A stretch of 64,000 nucleotides of DNA from Dastarcus helophoroides (Eukaryota > Arthropoda > Insecta > Coleoptera > Bothrideridae): contig CM053331.1 in assembly GCA_028583605.1 (NCBI GenBank), positions 32,094,411 to 32,158,410 of the forward strand, in the 5' to 3' direction. The number at the start of each line of letters is the position of its first letter. Within the stretch, counting starts at the first letter, position 1. The notes below the pieces were generated by a model. It was not told where the DNA came from. It ran no database searches and saw only the letters and a program-made list of their open reading frames with translations. Below, piece after piece: positions 55,291 through 64,000 of the stretch. A program made the translations under genes and the position numbers.

Positions 55291-58200
55291 CAGTGGCGTC
55301 TCGCCTATATGCACTGAGGAACTGCAGCACCCCCAATTCCGCTTTCAAGTTTTTTCTCAAAATGTTGGTCATTTGTGGAGAGTTTTCCTTGAACACTTTT
55401 TTTATAGAAATTTTAAATTTTCTCCGATTTTTTTTATAGAAACTTCATCTTTTTTTCATGTTACGATCTTTTAAAATCTATTTTATTTCTAATTTTGATA
55501 AAAACACATTTTCAAAAAATAATTTTTGTAAAACTTTTGAAAAGGAAATATATTTCGAGAAAGAGTTTTCTAAAAGTGTTAAAATTTTGAGAAAATAATG
55601 AGAATTTGAAAAAACACTCTAAATCCAACTCTTCTCGCATTTTGATATTTCTCTAAAAAAAATAATACCAAATTTACGAGTTTATATCTGATTTTGCAAG
55701 TTTCACTCGATTGTAGAAACATTTTTAGTTTTTTCTAATATTTTGAGTTTTTTTGCTAAGAAAGTTTCTGGAGATTTTCTATTTTCCTAAATATATTATA
55801 TAAATCAATTTTCTCGAAATTTTTATCTTTCCAGCAAATTTTGTTCTTAAAATGTTTCTGGATATTTCAATTTCTCCTAATTTTTTATGTTCCTCTAATT
55901 TACTTTTAAAAATGTTAGATTTTTTCGCGGCATTTTGACATTCCAAAGTTTATTTTATAATTTTGACTAACAACTTATAAAAAAAAATCTGAAATTTTTA
56001 TAGAAAGGTCAAGATTTTGGAAAGAAACGAAAAAATGTTATGAAAATTTTCCATTGCTTCCGCATTTTGATATTTTTCTAAAAAAAAATATTAACCGATG
56101 GACTGTTTTTCTAAAACTTCGACTTTTTTCTACAGATATTTTAAATTGTTTTTCGAAATTTCGATTTTTTTTCACGAAAATTGGAATCTTTTAAAATTTT
56201 GACCTTTTTCGGGATTTTGACTTTATTTGAAAATTTCCACTTTTGTTAAGAATTTCGTTCGGATGTTCCTAAAAATTGTCTTGTGAGAATTTCGGCTCTT
56301 CTGACACATTTGATTTAATTACAAAATCCCAACCTTAAAAATTTCCGCATTTTATAATTTATATTTTCAAATTCCGCCGTTTTTCAAAAATTTAATTTGA
56401 TTTCTCAATTTTAACTTCTCTTGAAAATTTTGAAATATATCAAAAATTCTACTATTTTTAAAACTTACGGCTTCATTAAAATATTTACTTTTTGTGCAAA
56501 TTTAAACTTTTTTTAAATGTTGAATCTTTCAAAATTTTGCCCTTTTGAAAAATTCGATTTTTATTTCAAATTTGAATTTTTCAGGAATTTTGAAATTTTT
56601 TCTTGTTAATTTTGACTATTCTTATGTGGCGTTTTTTTCCAAAATTTTTAAATTTTCGATTTTCCAAAATTTGCAAAATTCTGATTTTTGATGATTTTTA
56701 TTTTGATTAAATATTTCAGTTATTTTTAAAATCTTCGATCTTTTCTCGAAATGTTGGCTTTTCTTTTGAAAGTTACGAATTATTTTCGAAATTTCGGCTT
56801 TTTCTACTGATATTTCAAATTTTTTCTCGAAACTTCGGTTTTCTTTCTCGAAAATTGGAATCTTTTAAAATTTTGACCTTTTTCAGGATTTTGGCTTTAT
56901 TTGAAAATTTCCACTTTTGTTAAGAATTTCGTTCGGATGTTCCTAGAAATTTTGATTTTTTGTGAGAATTTCGGCTCTTCCGACATTTTTGATTTAATTG
57001 CAAAATCTCAATCTCAAAAGTTTCCGCATTTTACAATTTATATTTTGAAATTCGACCGTTTTTCAAAAATTTGATTTGTTTTCTCAATTTTAACTTTTTT
57101 TGAAAGTTTTGAAATATGCCAAAAATTCTACTGTTTTTAAAACTTACGGCTTTATTAAAATATTTATTTTTTGTGCAAATTTCAACTTTTTTTAAATGTT
57201 GAATCTTTCAAAATTTCGCCCTTTTAAAAAATTCGATTTAATTTCAAATTTGACTTTTTCAGGAATTTTAAAATTTTTTCTTGTTAATTTTGACTATTCT
57301 AATGTGGCGTTTTTTTCCAAAATTTGTAAAATTTCGATTCTCCAAAATTTGCAAAATTCTGATTTTTGATGATTTTTATTTTGATTAAATATTCCAGTTA
57401 TTTTTTAAATCTTCGATCTTTTCTCGAAATATTGACTTTATTATTATTGAAAGTTACGACTTATTTTCGAAATTTCGGCTTTTTTCTACAGATATTTCAA
57501 ATTTTTTCTCGAAATTTCGGTTTTCTTTTTCAAAAATTGGAATCTTTTAAAATTTTGACTTTTTCCAGGATTTTGAGTTTATTTGAAAATTTCCACTTTT
57601 GTTAAGAATTTCGTTCGGATGTTCCTAGAAATTTTGATTTTTTGTGAGAATTTCGGCTCTTCTGACATTTTTGATTTAATTTCAAAATCTCAACGTCAAA
57701 AAATTCCGCATTTTACAATTTTTATTTTGAAATTCGACCGTTTTTCAAAAAATTGATTTGTTTTCTCAATATTAACTTTTTTTGAAAGTTTTGAAATATA
57801 CCCAAAATTCTACTGTTTTTAAAACTTAGGGCTTTATTAAAATATTTACTTTTTGTGCAAATTTAAACTTTTTCTAAATGTTGAATCTTTCAAAATTTTG
57901 CCCATTTAAAAAATTCGATTTTTATTTCAAATTTGACTTTTTCAGGAATTTTGAAATTTTTGTTTTTGTTTTGACTATTCTAATGGGGTGTTTTTTTTCC
58001 AAATTTGGAAAATTTCAATTTTCCAAAATTTGCAAAATTTTGATTTTTAATGATTTTCATTTTTATTAAATATTCCAGTTATTTTTTAAATGGTCGATCT
58101 GCTCTCGAGATATTGACTTTTCTTTTGAAAGTTACGACTTATTTTCAAAATTTCGGCTTTTTTTAAATTTCGACTTTTATTTGAATTTTTTTTTTAAATT

Positions 58201-59827
58201 TCGTTTTTTTTGAAAATCTGGACCAGTTTTAAAATTTCGTCTTGATTTAAAAATGTCAACCCATTTTAAAAATTTCGACTTTTTAAAAATTTCGACTTTT
58301 TTTAAAACATTTTACAGTTTTTCAAGATGTTAACTATCAAAATGTCCAATTTTTTAGAAACTTTCGACCTTTTAAAATTTTGTCTTGTTTAGTCAAAACT
58401 ATTTTAGCAAACCTGATTTATAGCTTATAAAAGAAACATTGACATTTTTTAATATTCAATAATAACGTTTGTCACCTCGTTACGGCTTAAAAATGCGTCT
58501 TGTTTCGAAATTTTTTTTTTAAGTTTTTTCGAAAATTTCGTCTTTTTTAATGTTACCTTGTTCGAGAAAAATTGCTTTTCAAAACCCAATTTTTGGCTTG
58601 TAAAAGAAAATTTTAAGTTTTAATGTCCAGTTAAATATTCTTTTTCACCCCGCTTGGGGTAAAAATATTTAAAATCGATTAAGTAAGTGTTTAGTGATTG
58701 CTTTAATGTATTCTTCATATATAAAATTTCGACAAATTATGTTTAGAAAAGAATCGTGAAATTTCTGCAAAAATGTCTACATTCTAGGAAAAAAGGAAGA
58801 AATTTAAAAAAACATTTCAATTTTCAGAAAAATATTGAATTTTAAGAAACAATGAACCTTCTAAATTTCAATTTTTTGTACGATTTGATATTTCGCTAAA
58901 AAAACCTTACCACTATTGTAGAACCGAAGAAAATTTTGAATCGAAATTTCCAATTCTTCTAGAACTGTTATTTTTATTTGTTAAATTTATTTTTGGAATT
59001 GTAAAGTCCATCAAATTTCGATAAAAAAGAGATTGAAATTTAAAGATTAACCTCAAAATTTGGAGAAAATGCAGCCATTTCTAGAAAAAAGTTAAAATTT
59101 GTTATTTGTATATAAAATTTTTGAAAAAATAGCAATGTCGGAATCAATGAAAAAAAAACAATTTTTTAAAATAAATTAATTGTCAAAAATATATTTAAAA
59201 TTTCTACCTTTAAAGTAGGACTTATTGAAATTTTCAAAAATGAGTCAACATTTCTAGAAAAGTCGAAATTTCAAAATTAAAAATAGTCAACATCTAAAAA
59301 AAATAATTGACAATTTAATCTTCTAATTTAATTTTTTTCTGGTAATTTTGAAATTCCCAGAGAAACTTTAAAGATCAAATATTTCAGCTTGAAGTCGATC
59401 CTTTGTGATTAAAATTCACATTTTTGGATTTTCTTTGTAGTTAAACTTCAAATTTTTTTTTTAATTTGTTTCAAAACTTCGAACAATTTTAAAAATAAAA
59501 ATTTTTGTTACTATTTCTTTAATTTTGATTTTTAATTCGACATATTTCTCAAAAAGTTTATATTAATAAAAAATATCAGTTTTAAAAAATATACATTTCA
59601 AGCTTAGAAAAGTTTCTAAAAAACCAGATAAAATTCATTATTTAATCACAAAATTCCAATTTTGGTACGAAATTTTGCATTTTCGGATTTTCCTAAAGTT
59701 GCGATTTTTATTGAGAAGCAACGAGGTGGTTTATGTTATTAATTTTTTGAACTCATTTGCTTTTACACAATTTTAACACAAACGCCGTCGCAGCACCCCC
59801 TCTAGTTTTAGCTACTAGCCGCCACTG
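55291..59827. mobile_element. Large hAT-ended element (CAGTGGCG termini) with AT-rich array core
   Basis: The left end CAGTGGCGTCTCGCC and inverted right end GCTACTAGCCGCCACTG share the CAGTGGCG terminus. GCAGCACCCCC lies just inside both ends in the same orientation. The flanks ATAATAAT and CTAGTAAT match at only 5 of 8, so the target duplication is decayed or the ends belong to different copies. The 4.5-kb interior is the degenerate array, mostly in pyrimidine orientation, and includes three tandem ~675-bp units. No transposase is seen. Confidence 0.7.
56251..58140 (-). repeat. Three tandem ~675-bp units in the hAT-ended element
   Basis: AATTTCGTTCGGATGTTCCT occurs at 56251, 56925 and 57607 (spacings 674 and 682). 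The order of landmarks inside is conserved (GAGAATTTCGGCTCTTC, AAAACTTACGGCTT, TTCTAATGTGGCGTTTTTT, TTTTTGATGATTTTTATTTT). Recent expansion by unequal exchange is likely. Confidence 0.88.
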
Positions 59828-60603
59828 CTAGTAATTTTAAAACAGCGAAATTATCCACGTTTGATGGAATCGAAAATACATATTCATGAAGTCATATTGA
59901 ATATGACTTTTCGTGCAGAGTTTGCGAAAATACCAGACGAAATCGGAATATACAGTAATACAAAGCTAGGTGGCAAAAGACGGTGACAGTTCCTTATGTA
60001 CGAAACATATGGCAACCTTATTTAAAACCTCTTACAGGCATTGAACTTTGATAAATAATCCGATAGTTGTGCCGCTCGGTAGTAGTAAGAAACAAAACAT
60101 TGTTAACGTTATGAAGCATGAAAACATGTATTATGTCATATTTTCGACTCAGAGAGCCTCGCAGAAGTTAGAGAAAGCCTGAAATCGCGAACAGTGCGGA
60201 ATATTTTGAAAAGAAATGCAGGTTTAGCAAGTTTGACGAAGAAACTTGATATCAAATGACAGGGACCTGCTGAAAGTCCATAAGATGTTAAATTGGCGAC
60301 AAGGGAACGGTGTTTGAGCTTTTAAATCTAAAATTCAATTTTAAGGTTGAAGTTTCAAAAAAAAATAAATTAAAATTGCAATTTCTTTTGTTGTATACAT
60401 ACATGAAGTAACATTTCTCTATTTTAATACAGAATAAATAGCTAATCTACAAATAAGATTTAAAAACTATTTAAAAAATACTAATAAATAATACTTAGGT
60501 ATTTACTTGCTAAATAATAATCAAAACATTCTCATTTATAAATAACTATTGATTATATTTATTTGTAACAACTAAACAGTAAAGTTCAGGTTTTTAAAAT
60601 GTT
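59828..60603. other. Intergenic sequence between the hAT-ended element and the minus-strand protease
   Basis: AT-rich; no ORF or repeat end that I can support. It should hold the 3' UTR of the minus-strand protease; TTTATT motifs on plus (AATAAA on minus) occur near 60560. Confidence 0.5.
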
Positions 60604-62123
60604 TTATATCGACGTCTCTTTAAAAATCCAATCGCGATAGCTCAGGATATTCGTTAGAACGCCAGGCTTGGATGCACAAGGTTTATCTGACCAGGACACT
60701 ATACCAAATTGAAATCCTTCGTAAGTTAAGGGGCCACCGGAATCACCCTAAAATGATTCGAATTAGTTATTCAAACATCTGACAAAGTCAACAATGTAAG
60801 TTTCCGTAAATACGTCCTACATCAAAATCAACAAAGAAAATATTTTAGGGTTTTCAGAAGAGTTATAGAATATTTAATGAATTTCTGTTGTCCTGTAAAA
60901 TTTTTCCTATTGTTGGTTGCTATCGGTTTGAATAATTATTAACACTTGTTGAATACTACTCACTTTATTTTCAAACTAAACTCGGAACACTACAAATGAA
61001 TAACTAACTCACTTATCGACTTCTAACTACTAACTCACTAATTAAATACGATGACTAACTGACTGACTGATTCCCAGGAAAGCCAACCGGACCCCCTTTA
61101 TATAGATCTCTGGTTCGGGTTCTAGAAGTTTTCAGCAGATAAGGCTTATCGTTTGGCGAAATTTCTGGAACGCTTATCTGCCGTTTGGTTCATTATCGCG
61201 GCCGCTTTCCTTTATCAGATCTTTCTAGAAAATTTCCTTAGATTCTAAATTCCATTATTACATTTCGTTACACTATTATAAAATTATTTTGTTTATTTTG
61301 AAATCAGTACAACAGGAAACAGTACAAGCTAATTTGCATCGACTATAAAAAAGCTATAAGCTACAAGAAAGCTATAGATTAAATGTTTTTATTTAAACAA
61401 CAGGTGACTTGTAAAAGGATGAACTGCAGTATAATTTTTCCAGAAAGAAATAGTTGATAACTGGGACCCATTTTTTAAGTACACTTCTTCTAATTACGTA
61501 ATTCAACTCGACACACATAGTGAGGTATCCACAATTTCAGCTAACAAGAGCCACAAAAAAAAATATCTTTCGGAAAGTGTATTCGCAAAATGGCTTTCTA
61601 TTTTTGCCGTAGGAACCGTAATTTATTTGAAATCGAATATTTTTAATTCGAGCTTACCGTGCATTGTCCTTTTCCATCAGTTTTGACTCCAGCGCAAATG
61701 TGATAGGTCGAATTATAATCTGGAAGTCTATCCTGACAATAATCATTCTTGAACACTTCCACTTCCACTTTTTGTAAAATGTCAACGTATTTGTTTTCCC
61801 CGTTGGTACCTCCCCATCCCACTAAAGTGAATTTTCCAGTGTAAGGAACGGAACCTTGTGCTGTTGGAAGCTTCACCGCTTTGGTATCGTCGCCAAACGG
61901 AAAAGGAGATTCAACCTGTAACGTGTTACAGAACCGAGGAATTGATTGTACATATACAAGGCTACTTACTTTAATCACAGCAATATCATTGAGGAATCCC
62001 CCATAGTCTTGAAAATTGTCATGTCTTTTGGCATAAGAAGCGTTTACGATATACTGCGGGGAAGGATCTACGCCATTGTTGAGGTTAATTGTTCCGTATA
62101 ATATAGTTAAAGAGTTAATTAAA
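60604..62123 (-). CDS. Serine protease paralog (S1A), last three exons, 5' partial
   Basis: Minus-strand exons 62123-61970, 61915-61658 and 60747-60604 join in frame (stop TAA at 60606-60604). The first encodes LINSLTILYGTINL and GGFLNDIAVIK with the catalytic Asp. The second (258 bp) encodes VKLPTAQGSVPYT, FTLVGWGGTNG, LQKVEVEVF and HICAGVKTDGKGQCT. The last encodes GDSGGPLTYEGF with the catalytic Ser, then FGIVSWSDKPC and KPGVLTNI. Exon phases and lengths match the chymotrypsin-like gene at 27984-53528, so the two are duplicates. The position equivalent to chymotrypsin 189 is Gly, unlike Ser in the other copy, so specificity may differ. The signal peptide and His exons must lie right of the window: none was found up to 64000, and a gypsy element now fills that intron. 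The last intron holds a solo LTR. Confidence 0.9.
60911..61272 (-). mobile_element. Solo LTR (362 bp), gypsy-like, 4-bp TSD
   Basis: On minus it starts TGTAACGAAATG and ends CCAACA, with CTAT on both sides on plus (60907-60910 and 61273-61276). It contains a TATATAAAG promoter motif and an AATAAAGTG poly(A)-type motif. Layout and many words (GGCAGATAAGCG, TCTAGAA, CAGTCAGT) match the LTR at 62236-62595. Confidence 0.85.
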
Positions 62124-62235
62124 CTGAAAAAAATATATGTACTTCTATTTTACATATACTGGGTGTTTTAGTCATAATGCCATAAGTTTTAAGAGGAGCT
62201 AGAGACAAATAAAGATGGTACGAATACGTAAATAT

Positions 62236-62595
62236 TGTAACAAAATGTAGTTATAAAATTTGTATTAGTAAAGAATTCTCTAGAAAAATTTGATAATGCG
62301 AAGCGTCCGTGATAATGAATCATACGGCAGATAAGCGCTTTAGACTTTTCCGTAAGTAATAAGTCTTATCTGTATGTCCGTTCTAGAAACCGGAACGGTA
62401 CCTATAAATACGTGGTTGTCTCTCCCTCAGTCGGTTAATTAAACAGTGAATTAGTTGGTTGGTTATTCAAATTAGGTTATTAGTTAGTAGTTGAATTAGT
62501 TAAATGCATTATAATAAAAATGTTCCGAAATTAGTTTGGAAATAAAGTGGTTACAACTCACAAAGTTTTAATTTTTGGACCGATAACGTGCAACA
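62236..62595 (+). mobile_element. 5' LTR of a Ty3/gypsy-like element
   Basis: A 360-bp segment from TGTAACAAAATG to GTGCAACA, with TATAAATACG and AATAAAGTGG inside. It is followed immediately by CTGGTGTCAGAAGCGAGA, the position and style of a primer binding site. It is a relative of the solo LTR at 60911. Confidence 0.8.
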
Positions 62596-64000
62596 GCTGG
62601 TGTCAGAAGCGAGATTAGTTTGTGGATTCTGCTTTATTTCTCGAAACAATCCGTGCAAGGTTCCGAAATATTGCGTTAGTGAATCGTAGTGACAATTAAA
62701 TTTAGACTTTATCGCGGACGTTTTAAACTGAAAAACAATTTATACGGGGCAAGTCACAAAAAATCTTGAATATTCTAGAAAGCTTCATAGAAACAATATT
62801 AACATCATCCAAAATGGAACGGGTACTTCGAGGACTCACTTGGAAAACCTGTTTGGTTTACTTTGATGACGTCATGGTGATGAACAAGAACTTTAAAGAA
62901 CATCTACAAAATCTCCAAGAGTCTTCAACAGGTTAAAACAGACCAACTTAAAACTGAATCCAATGAAGTGCTCTTTGTTTCAAGGGAAGTTAGAATTCTT
63001 GAGCCACACTGTATCAGCCGCAGAAGTAGGAACAAATATCAGCAAAACTTAAGCAATCCGCGACTGGCAAAGACCCAAACATAAACATGAACTGAGAAGC
63101 TTCCTGGAGTTATGCACCTATTACCGAAGATTTGTGAAAGGCTAAGGTCGCTCGCTGCTCCGTAACACAGACTAACAGAAGGAAGAATGCCGTATGTCTG
63201 AACTCCCGATAGTGATACCGCTTACCAAAAACTAAAGCCCGCGTTGGGCACAAGCTTTATCTTGGTTTATCCCCAGCGGAATGGAAAGTTCGTTTTAGAC
63301 ACAGCCACTTCGGCATTGGGGCTGTGTTGTCCTAAGTTCACACCTGTGAAGAAAGAATCATCGAATATTACAACAAGATCCTGACGAAGCCAGAGAGGAA
63401 TTAATGCACCACTAGGAAGGATCTTCTTGCGATAGCGAAGGCCGTGGAACTCTTCCACAAGTATTTGTATGGACAAGAATTTCTCATGAGGACAGATCAA
63501 GGTTACTCTGAATGAAGAACGCGAAGGGGCGGACAACTCGATGGTTAGGGACGTTCCAATAGTATCAAGGTGTCTCATCAACCGGGACGACAGCATAACA
63601 ACGCTGACGCTTTGTCCAAAAGACCTTGTGGGGATTACAAACACTGCAGACAAGTTGAGGACCATGAGGACATGCTGGATATAAAGGTCATGTTTGTCCA
63701 GCCAGCTCTTCTTCCCGCAGATATTCAAGAGTCTAGCCAGAAGATGGATGGACTCATGGATATCTCTCGGAAAAAGAGCGATGCTAATATCAGACCCGTA
63801 TTAGAATAGAAAGAAGCTGGAGATTCACGTGAATGGCAAGAAGTTTCCGACAGAAGTCCAGCTCTTAAGAATTTACGGGTCCAATGGAAATCCCTCCAGT
63901 AGAGTACGAAGTGCTCTGAAGAGGGCATGGTAAAGTGCGGATGGAAAGCTTGTCAACTTGCAGTTGGTGGTGCCTCAGAGTAGATTTCACAGGTTTTGTG
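62596..64000 (+). pseudogene. Internally deleted, decayed gypsy-like pol (RT to RNase H and beyond)
   Basis: Only about 215 bases separate the LTR from RT coding (ATG at 62814: MERVLRGL, CLVYFDDVMVM with the catalytic pair). Gag, protease and the N-terminal half of RT are therefore missing. Downstream, in shifting frames, come LKLNPMKCSLFQGKLEFL, LRSFLELCTYYRRFVKG, the RNase H start FVLDTATSALG, then TRKDLLAIAKAVELFHKYLY, and SHQPGRQHNNADALSKRP at about 63570-63620. There are many stops and frameshifts, and it runs off the window. Minus-strand open frames over it are shadows. Confidence 0.82.

Noticed and set aside
60604..62123. Calling the minus-strand protease a pseudogene because the His exon is missing
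   Set aside because: All three visible exons are open with correct phases; the missing exons probably lie beyond the right edge.
63267..63928. Minus-strand ORFs of 153 and 67 codons
   Set aside because: Antisense to gypsy-like pol fragments readable on plus (RNase H region).

Overview
The window is nuclear DNA from an insect, most likely a beetle. The evidence is short spliced introns with GT/AG ends, an AT-rich background, insect-type non-LTR, hAT, Tc1, piggyBac and Ty3/gypsy elements, a luciferase-like acyl-CoA synthetase of the kind expanded in beetles, and digestive-type serine proteases. The beetle assignment is inference; no rRNA, tRNA or mitochondrial marker was found to confirm it. 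I see no CRISPR array or prokaryotic operon.

Four protein-coding genes can be assembled exon by exon. (1) Positions 1-8336, plus strand: the last four exons of a DNAJB12/DNAJB14-type ER-membrane J-protein, with a 7.3-kb intron. (2) 15789-18176, plus: a complete five-exon, 543-residue acyl-CoA synthetase/luciferase-like AMP-ligase. (3) 27984-53528, plus: a complete five-exon, 258-residue chymotrypsin-like serine protease whose second intron is 20.6 kb and full of nested transposons. (4) 60604-62123, minus: the last three exons of a paralogous serine protease, facing gene 3 tail to tail; its first exons lie beyond the right edge.

Most of the rest is repeat. A degenerate AT-rich array built on a theme like GTCGAAATTTTGAAAA (or its complement) fills about 0.4-6.8, 9.4-12.6 and 19.5-27.5 kb and about 54.2-55.1 kb. 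It also forms the interior of three hAT-ended elements (35854-38114, 39166-41798 and 55291-59827). The array contains tandem duplications from 171 bp to about 840 bp and switches strand in blocks. The link between hAT ends and this filler is the most unusual feature of the window.

Other repeats: a 1.5-kb polypurine 12-mer minisatellite (about 12860-14365) that starts at the 3' tail of a non-LTR fragment; a near-complete but broken 4.3-kb non-LTR element with target duplication (30392-34667); a roughly 125-bp tandem repeat cut by one hAT element; a dead Tc1 element cut by another; a minus-strand LINE with 5' tandem repeats, a DUF4780-like ORF1 and a piggyBac-type MITE inside it; CR1/Jockey-like LINE pieces; several foldback MITEs; a solo LTR; and a gypsy-like element with most of its interior deleted. 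Despite this load, the open reading frames and splice sites of all visible exons are intact.
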